Part shown: positions 24,139 through 32,521 of the stretch, piece by piece
Position numbering within the stretch: position 1 is the first letter of the stretch
Layout: every line of letters starts with the position of its first letter
From: Micromonospora lupini str. Lupac 08
GTDB taxonomy: Bacteria > Actinomycetota > Actinomycetes > Mycobacteriales > Micromonosporaceae
DNA: 64,000 nucleotides
Assembly: GCF_000297395.2 (NCBI RefSeq)
Contig: NZ_HF570108.1
Coordinates: forward strand, 76,321 to 140,320
Direction: 5' to 3'
Notes under the pieces: generated by a model
Told to the model about the DNA's origin: nothing
The model's database searches: none
Seen by the model: only the letters and a program-made list of their open reading frames with translations
Position numbers and translations under genes: made by a program

Positions 24139-25200
24139 TCAGATCAGCTGCGCGGCGTAGCCCGCGGCGTCGAGCAGCCGCCGATCCCCGCTGGCGGCGT
24201 GCGCGTCGAGGACCGCGTCGGCGAGCTTGACCACGTGGGCGTCGCCGTGTCGGGCCGCGCGGGCGAAGGCCTCCGCCGGGGTCGCGGCGGTCACCGATGC
24301 CGACGCGATCCCGTCGGTCGGGGCGTACACCGAGGTCACGGCCGCCGTCGCGGCCCAGGCCGCGGCGAGGCTCGGCGCCCACAGCGCCCGGTCCAGTGCC
24401 GGCAGGGTACGCAGCACGGCGGTCGGCGCGGTGACCGCGTGCACCAGCATGACCGGCGCGGCGTGCCCGAAGCGCAGGTAGTCGAGGCCGGCGCGGTGTA
24501 CCAGCGTGCCGAGCCCGGCCTCCGCCTCGGTCGGCGTCCGCGCCGGGTGCAGCGCCGCGAGCGCCGGTTCCCATCGGGGTACGTCCACCAGCCGGCCCAG
24601 CCGCTCCCGGATGCCCCCGGTCTGGTGGTCGATCCGGGGCAGCCCGGCCAGCGCGGCGACCACGTCCGGTCCCGTGGTGTCCGGTTGCGCCGCGGGCGGG
24701 TCCGACGTGGCGGTGGCGAGCAGGCGGTCGGCGCCGGGCACCGGCTGCCAGCGAGCGGCCCAGTAGCCGAGCGCCTGACCCAGCTCGGTGAGCCGTTGCG
24801 GGCTCTCGTCGTGCAGGTGCAGGGCGCGTACGGCGTGCCCGACCCGGATCACCCCGTGCGTGGCGCCGGCGGCGATGCCGGGCAGCAGGCGGGGCCACCA
24901 GGTGCCGAGTACGACCCGCCACGGCTGCTCGCGCAGGTGCCTGTCGAAGTACGCCAGCCAGTCACCGGCCCGCTTCGCGTCGCCCAGCGCGGCCCGCCAG
25001 TCGTCGATCGGTCGCAGCCCGCGCGGCAGTTCGTCGAGTCGGGTGAGGTAGTCGTCCAGCCAGCGGTGCACCCGCTGCTCGTGGCCGTGCCGGGCCAGCG
25101 CCTCGACGGCCATCGGGCCGTGGTTGGAGAGCCAGCCCTCGTATTCGGGGCCGGTTCGGTGCAGCCGGTCGTACGCCTCGTCGAGGATCCCGTCGCTCAT
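24139..25200 (-). CDS. Questin oxidase-like family protein
   Basis: A 353-residue mostly helical protein of the questin-oxidase-like family (DUF4243), related to Baeyer-Villiger-type enzymes of fungal polyketide pathways. Family motifs visible are LSNHGPMAVEALARHG, LLPGIAAGATHGVIRVGHAVRAL and a C-terminal FARAARHGDAHVVKLADAVLD. No flavin or NAD-binding motif is evident, as usual for the family. It starts MSDGILDEAYDRL. The substrate is unknown, and nearby genes do not form a polyketide pathway. Confidence 0.75.
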   Translation of the reverse strand: MSDGILDEAYDRLHRTGPEYEGWLSNHGPMAVEALARHGHEQRVHRWLDDYLTRLDELPRGLRPIDDWRAALGDAKRAGDWLAYFDRHLREQPWRVVLGTWWPRLLPGIAAGATHGVIRVGHAVRALHLHDESPQRLTELGQALGYWAARWQPVPGADRLLATATSDPPAAQPDTTGPDVVAALAGLPRIDHQTGGIRERLGRLVDVPRWEPALAALHPARTPTEAEAGLGTLVHRAGLDYLRFGHAAPVMLVHAVTAPTAVLRTLPALDRALWAPSLAAAWAATAAVTSVYAPTDGIASASVTAATPAEAFARAARHGDAHVVKLADAVLDAHAASGDRRLLDAAGYAAQLI

Positions 25201-25233
25201 GCATCGATCGTCGAAGGTGAAGCGGGCTTCAGG

Positions 25234-25785
25234 TCAAGTGGGCAGATCCTTGCCGGCGATGAGGCCGGTGATCTGCAGTGCGGTGGCGGTCTCGGGCGGG
25301 CAGTCGACGGCCACCACCGCGGTGCCGAGCACCTGCGCGCCGCGCCTGGCGCAGATGTCGTAGAGGGCGTGCAGTTGTGCGCCGGTGCGTACCCAGTCGT
25401 CGACCACCAGGACGCGGTCTCCGGGGCCGAGGTGCCGGTCCCGGACGGCAAGGTCGACCTGCCGGCCCCGGTAGTCCGGCGGGCTCTGCGCCCAGGTGAG
25501 CGGGCCGGCCGGCAACCGTCCGTCGCCGGGCTTGTGCGCGGCCACGAAACCGACCCCGAGGGCGGTGGCGGCAAGTGGCCCGAGCAGCAGGCCGGTGACC
25601 GCCGGGGAGAGCACCACTGTCGGGCGGGCGGCCCGGTACGGCGCCACCAGGGCCGGTCCCAGTTCGGCCAGCACTGTGGGGTCGCGCCACCAGCCGGAGA
25701 TGTCGCTGACCAGATGGCTGGCGTCGGGGCCGGGGTCGATCCACCGGAACAGGGCGGCCAGGCGTTCGGTCAGCTCAGCGGGCAT
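25234..25785 (-). CDS. Phosphoribosyltransferase family protein
   Basis: A 183-residue type I phosphoribosyltransferase. The PRPP-binding motif is VLVVDDWVRTGAQ, with the upstream strand PTVVLSPAVTGLLLGPLAATAL and the flexible-loop region LTWAQSPPDYRGRQVDL. The acidic pair of the motif (DD) is present. ATG 25785 begins MPAELTERLAALF. The base specificity is not clear; adenine- or xanthine-type PRTases have similar layouts. Confidence 0.75.
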   Translation of the reverse strand: MPAELTERLAALFRWIDPGPDASHLVSDISGWWRDPTVLAELGPALVAPYRAARPTVVLSPAVTGLLLGPLAATALGVGFVAAHKPGDGRLPAGPLTWAQSPPDYRGRQVDLAVRDRHLGPGDRVLVVDDWVRTGAQLHALYDICARRGAQVLGTAVVAVDCPPETATALQITGLIAGKDLPT

Positions 25786-25903
25786 CGGTCCATCGTGCGG
25801 CACGGGTGCTCGGTGCCTCCGCACCCGGGCCGGTCGACCCACCCGGGCTCGGATGATCGGCTACACGTACTATGGCAAATACGGGCATAACACCATGATC
25901 ACG

Positions 25904-25932
25904 TTGACTTCGGAAGTGCTTCTCTCGTTACG
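25904..25932 (+). promoter_or_regulatory. Promoter of the RlpA-like gene
   Basis: TTGACT (25904-25909) and GTTACG (25927-25932) are spaced 17 bp apart. A small palindrome ACTTC-G-GAAGT (25907-25917) covers the -35 edge and spacer. Confidence 0.4.
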
Positions 25933-25971
25933 GTCCGATCCGGTTTGTTCAATCGACGAAAGGACCGGCCG

Positions 25972-26607
25972 GTGGTAGGCAGGCACTCCCGTACCCGCAT
26001 CTTCTCCTCTCCGGCGGGCATCGTGGCCACCGCGGCGGTCGGCGTCGCCCTCGCCGTCGGCGGCACCGTCGGCGCCGTCCAGCTGACCTCGGGCGCCGAG
26101 CAGTCGGGCCAGGCGGCTCTCGACCTCACCCCGACCACCCCCGCCAGCCTCGCCCCCAGCTCCCCGACCGCCTCCCCGAGCGCCAGTGCCAGCGCCTCGC
26201 CGAGCGCGACGGCCAGCCCGTCCGCCAGCCGGTCGGCGCAGGCCGCCTCCCGGGGCAAGGCCCGCACCGAGGCGCCGAAGCCGCGCCCGACCGCGAAGAA
26301 GACCACCGCGGCGGCGAAGGTGCTGGAGAGCGGCTCGTGTGGCGCCTCCTTCTACTCCGACGGGCAGCTCACCGCCAACGGCGAGTCCTTCAACCCGAAC
26401 GAGCTGACCGCGGCGCACAAGACGCTGCCGTTCAACACGAGGGTCCGGGTGACCAACCCGAGCAGCGGCAAGTCGGTCGTCGTACGGATCAACGACCGTG
26501 GCCCGTTCATCGACGGTCGCTGCCTGGACCTGTCCCGCGCCGCCTTCGCGACCATCGCCTCGACCGACGTGGGTGCGCTCACCGTCCGCTACGAGGTGCT
26601 CGGCTGA
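25972..26607 (+). CDS. RlpA-like secreted double-psi beta-barrel protein
   Basis: A 211-residue exported protein. A membrane or signal segment (about 11-38) precedes a long S/A/P/T-rich linker (about 55-115) and a C-terminal double-psi beta-barrel: [34 protein letters not shown], and [19 protein letters not shown]. Homologues include RlpA lytic transglycosylases and the expansin-like or resuscitation-factor-related proteins of actinomycetes. The catalytic Asp of RlpA has a plausible counterpart in INDRGPF. GTG 25972 is preferred to an upstream TTG because AAAGGA ends 7 nt before it. Confidence 0.85.
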   Translation: MVGRHSRTRIFSSPAGIVATAAVGVALAVGGTVGAVQLTSGAEQSGQAALDLTPTTPASLAPSSPTASPSASASASPSATASPSASRSAQAASRGKARTEAPKPRPTAKKTTAAAKVLESGSCGASFYSDGQLTANGESFNPNELTAAHKTLPFNTRVRVTNPSSGKSVVVRINDRGPFIDGRCLDLSRAAFATIASTDVGALTVRYEVLG

Positions 26608-26708
26608 GCGCAGCCGGGAGCGTCGATCCGGCCGCGAGCCTTGGCCGGCCGGACAGAACATCCTCAGACGACGGGCCAGGTTCATTCACCGGTTCACGTG
26701 GATCAGGC

Positions 26709-27836
26709 ATGCTGTCCCTCGTACCCACGCGACTCCTCCAGTCGGGCCGTAGCCCGCTGAGCCCCGGATCCCGCGCCGGCCTCGGCGCGGCCCTCGTCCT
26801 GCTCGCGATCGTCTCGGGCCTGGAGGTGGCCGACGGCCGTCGGGCGCACTACGTCGCGCTCCTGGTGGCCGCCCCGCTCCTGGCCGCCGCCCTGGCTGCC
26901 TGGCGGGTGGTGCTCGGTGTCGGTGCCGTGGCGACCCTGATCGGGGTGGGCTTCGCCCTGGTCGACCCGAAGATGATGCTGGTGACCTCGGTCAACGTGA
27001 TCGGCGTCGCGCTCGCGAGCGGGCTGGCCGTGGCGGTGGCCTCGATACGCCAGCGGCAGGCGGAGCAACTCGCCGAGCTCACCAAGCTGGCCTCGGTGGC
27101 CCAGCAGGCGGTCCTGCGCCCGCTCGGGCCGCAGGTCGGCATGCTCTCGGTCGCCGGCCGCTACATCTCCTCCACCGCCAGAGCCGAGATCGGCGGCGAC
27201 CTGTACGAGGCGATCGACACCCCGTACGGCGTCCGCATGATCATCGGTGACGTCCGCGGCAAGGGCCTGGACGCGGTCCGGTTGGCCAGCATCGTCCTCG
27301 GCTCCTACCGGCACGTGGCCTATGAGCGCGCCGACCTGCGCGCCGTCGTCGCCGACCTGGACCGCGCGGTGGCCCGCAACGTCGGCGACGAGGACTTCGT
27401 GACCGCCGCGCTCGTGGAGGAGCGGGGCGGGACGCTCACGATCGTCAACTGCGGACACCCGTCGCCACTGCTGTTGCGCCGGGGCAAGGTGATCCCGCTG
27501 GAGCCGCCGGCACCGGCGCCGCCCCTCGGGTTCATGCCTGTGGTGCGCCCCCGCGTGGAGCGCCTGGAGCCCGGCGACCGCCTGCTGCTGTTCACCGACG
27601 GTCTCGGCGAGGCCCGGCGGGACGGTGAGTTCTTCCCCACGGCCGACCGGGCGTGGCGGCTGCTCGGGCACGGCACGGTCGCCGACGGGCTCGCCTCGCT
27701 GGAGACGGCCCTCGTCGAGTGGGTGCACGGGCACCTGGACGACGACATCGCCCTGGTCCTGATGGAGTACGTCGGTGCCCGCACGGGCGCGACGTCGGCC
27801 GTGCCGAGCTGGGAGGTCGGCGCCTCCGAGAGCTGA
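26709..27836 (+). CDS. SpoIIE/PP2C-type serine phosphatase with membrane N-terminus
   Basis: A 375-residue protein with three or four membrane segments (about 22-110) followed by an SpoIIE-type PP2C domain. The metal-binding motifs [60 protein letters not shown] and DDDIALVLM are all in order. Such RsbU/SpoIIE-like phosphatases commonly dephosphorylate anti-sigma-factor antagonists. There is no PAS, GAF or kinase domain, so any signal is probably sensed through the membrane part. ATG 26709 has only a weak ribosome binding site. Confidence 0.88.
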   Translation: MLSLVPTRLLQSGRSPLSPGSRAGLGAALVLLAIVSGLEVADGRRAHYVALLVAAPLLAAALAAWRVVLGVGAVATLIGVGFALVDPKMMLVTSVNVIGVALASGLAVAVASIRQRQAEQLAELTKLASVAQQAVLRPLGPQVGMLSVAGRYISSTARAEIGGDLYEAIDTPYGVRMIIGDVRGKGLDAVRLASIVLGSYRHVAYERADLRAVVADLDRAVARNVGDEDFVTAALVEERGGTLTIVNCGHPSPLLLRRGKVIPLEPPAPAPPLGFMPVVRPRVERLEPGDRLLLFTDGLGEARRDGEFFPTADRAWRLLGHGTVADGLASLETALVEWVHGHLDDDIALVLMEYVGARTGATSAVPSWEVGASES

Positions 27837-27886
27837 GCGGGACGGCGGCGCGAAACTGTGTAATCGCCGTCACTTACGTGATCGGC

Positions 27887-27916
27887 TTGTCGCTGCCTAC
27901 CCGCGAGTAATACAGT
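27887..27916 (+). promoter_or_regulatory. Promoter of the acyl-CoA dehydrogenase gene
   Basis: TTGTCG (27887-27892) and TACAGT (27911-27916) are spaced 18 bp apart. The predicted transcription start near 27923 falls inside the operator at 27921. Confidence 0.45.
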
Positions 27917-27920
27917 CGGG

Positions 27921-27936
27921 GTTACTGATCGGTAAC
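27921..27936. promoter_or_regulatory. 16-bp operator-like site upstream of fadE
   Basis: GTTACTGATCGGTAAC is an inverted repeat that matches the site before etfD (1793-1808) at 14 of 16 positions with identical spacing. It sits over the predicted transcription start, a repressor-like position. Confidence 0.6.
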
Positions 27937-27963
27937 ACCTGTCCGGAAGCGGGGCCAGCGAGC

Positions 27964-29820
27964 ATGACCCACTACAAGAGCAACCTCCGGGACCTCGAGT
28001 TCAACCTGTTCGAGGTCTTCGGGGCGGACCGGGCGTTCGGCCAGGAGCCGTACTCGGACCTCGACACCGACACCGCCCGGAGCTTCCTCGCCGAGGTGGA
28101 CCGCCTCGCCCGCGAGGACCTGGCCGCAAGCTACACGGACAGCGACCGCAACCCGCCCGTCTTCGACCCGGCCACGCACACCGCGCCGCTTCCGGAGTCG
28201 TTCAAGAAGTCCTACCAGGCGTTCATGGACTCCGAGTTCTGGCGGCTGGACCTGCCGCCCGCGCTGGGCGGCACCAACGCGCCCCGCGCTCTCTGGTGGG
28301 CCCTCGCCGAGCTGGTGCTCGGCTCGAATGCGCCGGTCTGGATGTACGCCTCCGGCCCGTCCTTCGCGCACGTGCTGCACGTCGAGGGCAACGAGCGGCA
28401 GAAGGGCTGGGCCAAGCTCTTCATCGACAAGCAGTGGGGCTCCACGATGGTGCTCACCGAGCCGGACGCCGGCTCGGACGTGGGCGCCGGCCGCACCCGC
28501 GCCATCCAGCAGCCCGACGGCACCTGGCACATCGAGGGCGTCAAGCGGTTCATCACCTCGGGCGAGCACGACCTGAGCGACAACATCGTCCACTACGTGC
28601 TGGCCCGCCCGGTGGGCGTGGAGGGCGTCGGTGGCCCCGGCACCAAGGGCCTGTCCCTCTTCGTGGTGCCCAAGTTCCACTTCGACGAGACCACCGGCGA
28701 GCTGGGCGAGCGCAACGGCGTCTACGCGACGAACGTCGAGCACAAGATGGGCCTGAAGGTCTCCAACACCTGCGAGGTGACCTTCGGCGAGCACGGCGTA
28801 CCCGCCAAGGGCTGGCTGCTGGGCGACAAGCACGACGGCATCCGGCAGATGTTCATGATCATCGAGTACGCCCGGATGATGGTCGGCACCAAGGCGATCG
28901 CCACCCTCTCCACCGGCTACCTCAACGCCCTGGAGTACGCGAAGAACCGGGTACAGGGCGCCGACCTGATCCAGCAGGCGGACAAGACCGCCCCGCGGGT
29001 CACCATCACCCACCACCCGGACGTGCGCCGCTCGCTGCTGCTGCAGAAGTCGTACGCCGAGGGTCTTCGCGCTCTGGTCCTCTACACCGCCACCTGGCAG
29101 GACAAGATCGCGCTGGCCGAGGCTGCCGGCGACGAGAAGGCCACCAAGCTGGCCAAGCGGGTCAACGACCTGCTCCTGCCGCTGGTCAAGGGCGTCGGCT
29201 CGGAGCGGGCGTACGAGCTGCTCGGCCACGAGGCCCTGCAGACCTTCGGCGGCTCCGGCTTCCTCCAGGACTACCCGCTCGAGCAGTACGTCCGGGACGC
29301 CAAGATCGACACCCTGTACGAGGGCACCACGGCCATCCAGAGCCTGGACCTGATCTTCCGCAAGATCGTCCGGGACAACGGCAGGGCGCTGCTCGCGGTC
29401 TCCGGCGAGATCCAGGAGTTCATCTCCTCCGAGGCCGGCAACGGTCAGCTCAAGGAGGAGCGGCAGGCGCTCGGCAAGGCGCTCGCCGAGATCCAGAACA
29501 TCGTCGGCGTGCTGACCGGCTGGCTGGGCGAGGCGCAGGGCGGCGACACCCGCGCGCTCTACAAGGTCGGCCTGAGCAGCCGGCGGTTCCTGCTGGCCAT
29601 CGGTGACCTGGTCGTCGGTTGGCTGCTGCAGAAGCAGGCCGACGTCGCCCTCAAGGCGCTGGCCGGCGACGTCTCCGCCACCGACAAGGCGTTCTACACC
29701 GGCAAGGTGGCCGCCGCCCGATTCTTCGCACGCGAGGTGCTGCCGCGCATCGGCGCCGACCGGCGGATCATCGAGGGCGCCGACCTCGACATCATGGACC
29801 TCCCGGAGGAGGCCTTCTGA
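27964..29820 (+). CDS. fadE5: Acyl-CoA dehydrogenase, FadE5-like
   Basis: A 618-residue long-form acyl-CoA dehydrogenase that catalyses the first oxidation of fatty acid beta-oxidation and passes electrons to ETF. The N-terminal extension [20 protein letters not shown] and the C-terminal extra domain (about 480-610) match mycobacterial FadE5 (about 610 residues). The central part has [17 protein letters not shown] (flavin-binding) and the helical signature [23 protein letters not shown] 27964 follows the operator and promoter by 28 nt. The shared operator places it in one regulon with the EtfD-like gene. Chain-length preference is not deducible. Confidence 0.92.
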   Translation: MTHYKSNLRDLEFNLFEVFGADRAFGQEPYSDLDTDTARSFLAEVDRLAREDLAASYTDSDRNPPVFDPATHTAPLPESFKKSYQAFMDSEFWRLDLPPALGGTNAPRALWWALAELVLGSNAPVWMYASGPSFAHVLHVEGNERQKGWAKLFIDKQWGSTMVLTEPDAGSDVGAGRTRAIQQPDGTWHIEGVKRFITSGEHDLSDNIVHYVLARPVGVEGVGGPGTKGLSLFVVPKFHFDETTGELGERNGVYATNVEHKMGLKVSNTCEVTFGEHGVPAKGWLLGDKHDGIRQMFMIIEYARMMVGTKAIATLSTGYLNALEYAKNRVQGADLIQQADKTAPRVTITHHPDVRRSLLLQKSYAEGLRALVLYTATWQDKIALAEAAGDEKATKLAKRVNDLLLPLVKGVGSERAYELLGHEALQTFGGSGFLQDYPLEQYVRDAKIDTLYEGTTAIQSLDLIFRKIVRDNGRALLAVSGEIQEFISSEAGNGQLKEERQALGKALAEIQNIVGVLTGWLGEAQGGDTRALYKVGLSSRRFLLAIGDLVVGWLLQKQADVALKALAGDVSATDKAFYTGKVAAARFFAREVLPRIGADRRIIEGADLDIMDLPEEAF

Positions 29821-29957
29821 CCGTGCCACGGCACACCTGAAGGTTCCGGGTCGCACCACCCGGTACCTGCACCGACGGCCGACGGGCACCTGTCCGTCGG
29901 CCGTCGCCGTCCTCGCGCGGACAGCGCAGCCGACGATGCACGCCCGGCTCGGCCCTT

Positions 29958-30111
29958 ACCTGCCCGGCGCCCCGGCCTGCCCGGCGCCCCGGCCTGCCCG
30001 GCGCCCCGGCCTGCCCGGCGTCGGCCTGCCCGGCCCTGACCTGCCCGGCGCCCCGCGACCTGTCCGGCGTCGGCCTGCCCGGAGCCCCGGCCTGACCGGC
30101 GCCGGCCTGCC
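29958..30111. repeat. GC-rich 17-bp tandem repeats
   Basis: About nine imperfect units of GGCCTGCCCGGCGCCCC, with 15- to 17-bp spacing, lie between the fadE5-like gene and the long palindrome. No gene is evident in 29821-30387; the tract and the palindrome are the only structure I see there. Confidence 0.8.
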
Positions 30112-30121
30112 TTGACCCGGT

Positions 30122-30193
30122 CCCTTTGCACTGCTTCAACCCACGCAACGGTTTGCGTCGTTTCTGTTGCGTGGGTTGAAGCAGTGCAAAGGG
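30122..30193. repeat. Long perfect inverted repeat, 28-bp arms
   Basis: The left arm at 30122-30149 (starts CCCTTTGCACTGCTTCAAC) is perfectly complementary to the right arm at 30166-30193, with a 16-nt loop that begins GGTTTGCGTC. The arms are clearly richer in A+T than the surroundings. It lacks a T-tract and differs from the simple 12- to 17-bp terminators elsewhere in the window. Confidence 0.9.
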
Positions 30194-30387
30194 GGCGCGG
30201 CAGAGTGGCCCCTGCCGTCGGGGACGGCGAAAACGCCCAAGAGTGCCGTTTGTCGGACCAGCCGCGGTCGGCGCGAAGCTGGGGCATTGGGCGAGCCGGG
30301 TCGGGTAGGTAGGCGACGTGGCGGGTAACCGTCGCGTGACCTCGAAAGGGAACGCCCAGAGCCACCGCACGGGGGAGTGCAGCGCAC

Positions 30388-30657
30388 ATGGGTGTAGGAA
30401 GCGGCATCTTTCTCATCGCGCTCGGCGCGATCATGACGTTCGCGATCAGGGCCAACGTCTGGTGGATAGACCTGCGCGCGGTCGGCTGGGTGTTCATCCT
30501 GGCCGGGCTGGCCGTGCTGCTGACCACCCTGTGGTTCTGGCAGGACCGGCGCAAGCGGGCCCGGACCCTCATCGTGGAGGAGAACCGGCTGTCTCATCCG
30601 ACGGCGATGATGCCACCGCCGCCGGACCCGCCGCCGCCGACCGCGCCACCGTCCTGA
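30388..30657 (+). CDS. DUF6458-family small membrane protein 1
   Basis: An 89-residue protein with the family pattern MGVGSGIFLIALGAIMTFAI, then a short loop NVWWIDLRAVGW and a second membrane segment VFILAGLAVLLTTLWFW, followed by a basic and proline-rich tail. ATG 30388 has GGGGGAG upstream. A paralogue lies at 31380, beyond a convergent sixA-like gene. Function unknown. Confidence 0.85.
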   Translation: MGVGSGIFLIALGAIMTFAIRANVWWIDLRAVGWVFILAGLAVLLTTLWFWQDRRKRARTLIVEENRLSHPTAMMPPPPDPPPPTAPPS

Positions 30658-30696
30658 CCCGCGCACACCCGACCACGTACGGCTGAGCACCTACGC

Positions 30697-30730
30697 CTGA
30701 GCCACCCGTCGCGCCCGGCGGGTGGCTCAG
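30697..30730. terminator. Bidirectional terminator
   Basis: A perfect 12-bp inverted repeat CTGAGCCACCCG/CGGGTGGCTCAG with a 10-nt loop, which includes the stop codon of the convergent phosphatase gene. Confidence 0.8.
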
Positions 30731-31266
30731 CCGCGTGCCGTGTGCCGCTGCGCGACAGGTGCCCCGCCTCGCCCCCACTCCGTCCAGGTGGCCGCGCCGC
30801 GGTGCACCGCCAGCTCGGCGGTCCGTAGACCCTCCTCGTCCGCCGTCTCCGGGTCGAGAAACGCGGACAGCAACGAGACGCCCGGATTGTGGGCGATCAG
30901 CAGCACGACCCGAGCCGTCGGATCGGCGGTGCGGACCAGTGCCAGCAGCTCTTCGGGGTGGGCGTCGTACGCGCCGGGCTCGTAGCGGACGGTCGGGCGA
31001 GGACCCGTCGGCCCACCCTCCGGCGGCGAACCGGCCATCCCCATCGCCACCCCGTGCCAGGTCTGTCGGGTGCGCCGGGCGGTCGAGCAGATCACCACGT
31101 CGGGCAGCAGATCGTGGTGGGCCAACCAAGCGCCGGCCGCTGCCGCGTCGGCCTCCCCGCGGGCGCTGAGCGCGCGCTCGGCGTCGTCCGTGCCCTCGTC
31201 GCCCTGTTCGGCCTTCGCGTGCCGGAGCAACACCAGTGTCCGCGTCTCGGCGTGGCTGTCCGTCAT
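30727..31266 (-). CDS. sixA: SixA-like histidine phosphatase
   Basis: A 179-residue member of the histidine phosphatase superfamily, SixA group. The catalytic motif is VLLRHAKAE, the second arginine lies in CSTARRTRQTW, and the second histidine in VVLLIAHNPGVSLL. The gap between motifs is short, as in SixA rather than phosphoglycerate mutase. It may act on phosphohistidine proteins. It starts MTDSHAETRTL, 6 nt after a CAAGCT box. It lies between the two DUF6458 genes but on the other strand. Confidence 0.88.
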   Translation of the reverse strand: MTDSHAETRTLVLLRHAKAEQGDEGTDDAERALSARGEADAAAAGAWLAHHDLLPDVVICSTARRTRQTWHGVAMGMAGSPPEGGPTGPRPTVRYEPGAYDAHPEELLALVRTADPTARVVLLIAHNPGVSLLSAFLDPETADEEGLRTAELAVHRGAATWTEWGRGGAPVAQRHTARG

Positions 31267-31379
31267 GCCACCAGCTTGCCCGATTGGCGATCTCCCTGCC
31301 GGGGTAAGTCCAGGGATGCCGCACCCCCTACCAACGGCCGCGGCGGGTCGTACGCCAGGTTAGAGCCGAGGAGCGAGAC

Positions 31380-31667
31380 ATGGGCATTGGTGGCAGCATC
31401 TTCCTGATCGCGCTGGGCGCGATTTTCGCGTTCGCCGTGGAAGCCGACCTGGGTTGGCTGGACCTGACCGTGGTCGGCTGGGTGTTGATGCTCGCCGGCG
31501 TCGCCGGCCTGCTCACCACCCTCTACTTCTGGAACAGCCGCCGCCGCACGGCGGTCGCCGCCCCGGTCCGCGAGGACCGCGTGGTGGCCGACCGGGTGGT
31601 GCCGGTCCAGGGCGACCAGGTCATGCAGGAGTACCGCGAGGTGCGTCGACCGGGCCGCCCGGTCTGA
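31380..31667 (+). CDS. DUF6458-family small membrane protein 2
   Basis: A 95-residue paralogue of the protein at 30388: MGIGGSIFLIALGAIFAFAV, loop DLGWLDLTVVGW, then VLMLAGVAGLLTTLYFW. The C-terminal tail differs: charged and valine-rich (VREDRVVADRVV) instead of proline-rich. ATG 31380 has GAGGAG upstream. The duplicated gene with different cytosolic tails suggests that the tail carries the specific role. Function unknown. Confidence 0.85.
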   Translation: MGIGGSIFLIALGAIFAFAVEADLGWLDLTVVGWVLMLAGVAGLLTTLYFWNSRRRTAVAAPVREDRVVADRVVPVQGDQVMQEYREVRRPGRPV

Positions 31668-31684
31668 TCCCGCACGCGCACACT

Positions 31685-31714
31685 CCGGGGTCCCGCAGCG
31701 TGGCGGGGCCCCGG
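31685..31714. terminator. Bidirectional terminator
   Basis: CCGGGGTCCCGC and GCGGGGCCCCGG pair over 12 bp with one G-T position and a 6-nt loop, between the convergent DUF6458 and trhA genes. Confidence 0.7.
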
Positions 31715-31736
31715 CTCGCGTGTGTGGGGGTCCGCC

Positions 31737-32414
31737 TCAGGCGAACAGTGCGAAGTAGATCGCGATGTGGTGGCACAGCGCCGCCAGCAGCGTGCACGCG
31801 TGGAAGAACTCGTGGTGGCCGAAGACGGCGGGCCACGGGTTGGGACGACGCAGCGCGTAGAAGACCGCGCCGACGCTGTAGATGGCCCCGCCGACGATCA
31901 ACAGCACCAGCGCCGCCACGCCGCCGCCGTGCAGGATCTGCGGCAGCATGGCCACCGCCACCCACCCGAGCGCCAGGTAGAGCGGCGCGGAGACCCAGCG
32001 CGGCGCGTGCGGCCAGATCACCTTGAGCGCCACACCGGCAAGTGCGCCACCCCAGACCAGGGCAAGCATCAGGGTGGCCTGCCGGGTCGAGAGCAGCATG
32101 ACGCAGAGCGGGGTGTACGTGCCGGCGATGAACACGAAGATCATGCAGTGGTCCATCCGGCGCATCACCTGGTAGCCGCGCTCGGACCACACGCGACGGT
32201 GGTACAGGGCGCTCGTGCCGAACAGCCCGCAGACCGTCAGGCTGTAGATGACGCAGCTCACCAGGGGTGCCCAGCCCGGTCGGGTGGCGGCGATCGAGCA
32301 GAGCACGATCCCGCAGACCACGGCGACGAAGAAGGCGTACGTGTGCAGCCAGCCGCGCATCCGGGGTTTGCCGATGTCGACCGGCTTCAGACGAAGCGGG
32401 GCGGAGGTGGTCAC
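31737..32414 (-). CDS. trhA: Hemolysin III / PAQR-family membrane protein
   Basis: A 225-residue seven-segment membrane protein of the hemolysin III family (PAQR relatives). Family motifs are present: GTSALYHRRVW (the SALYH signature), RMDHCMIFVFIAGTYTPL, and HHEFFHACTLLAALCHHIA, whose histidines are the likely zinc ligands. The role is uncertain; bacterial members are tied to membrane-lipid homeostasis. GTG 32414 lies 6 nt after the -10 box TAACCT, giving a leaderless transcript. Confidence 0.92.
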   Translation of the reverse strand: MTTSAPLRLKPVDIGKPRMRGWLHTYAFFVAVVCGIVLCSIAATRPGWAPLVSCVIYSLTVCGLFGTSALYHRRVWSERGYQVMRRMDHCMIFVFIAGTYTPLCVMLLSTRQATLMLALVWGGALAGVALKVIWPHAPRWVSAPLYLALGWVAVAMLPQILHGGGVAALVLLIVGGAIYSVGAVFYALRRPNPWPAVFGHHEFFHACTLLAALCHHIAIYFALFA

Positions 32415-32420
32415 GAGATC

Positions 32421-32448
32421 AGGTTACGGCACCGTAGGTTACTTTCAA
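32421..32448 (-). promoter_or_regulatory. Leaderless promoter of trhA
   Basis: On the minus strand TTGAAA (32448-32443) and TAACCT (32426-32421) are 16 bp apart, and the start codon GTG follows 6 nt later. The -35 box lies in the palindrome TACTT-TC-AAGTA (32440-32451). Confidence 0.55.
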
Positions 32449-32521
32449 GTAGTCAGGCCGGTGACACCGAGCACCGTCACCGTGAACACCGCGCCGGCAC
32501 GGCATCGGCGAGGATGAGCGG

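Noticed and set aside
15179..25785. Possible natural-product gene cluster (AfsR-like regulator, DrrAB exporter, luciferase-like and questin-oxidase-like enzymes)
   Set aside because: No synthase, carrier protein or tailoring set is present; the genes are on mixed strands with ordinary spacing.
29958..30111. Possible CRISPR array
   Set aside because: Units are 15-17 bp, adjacent and without unique spacers; no cas genes in the window.
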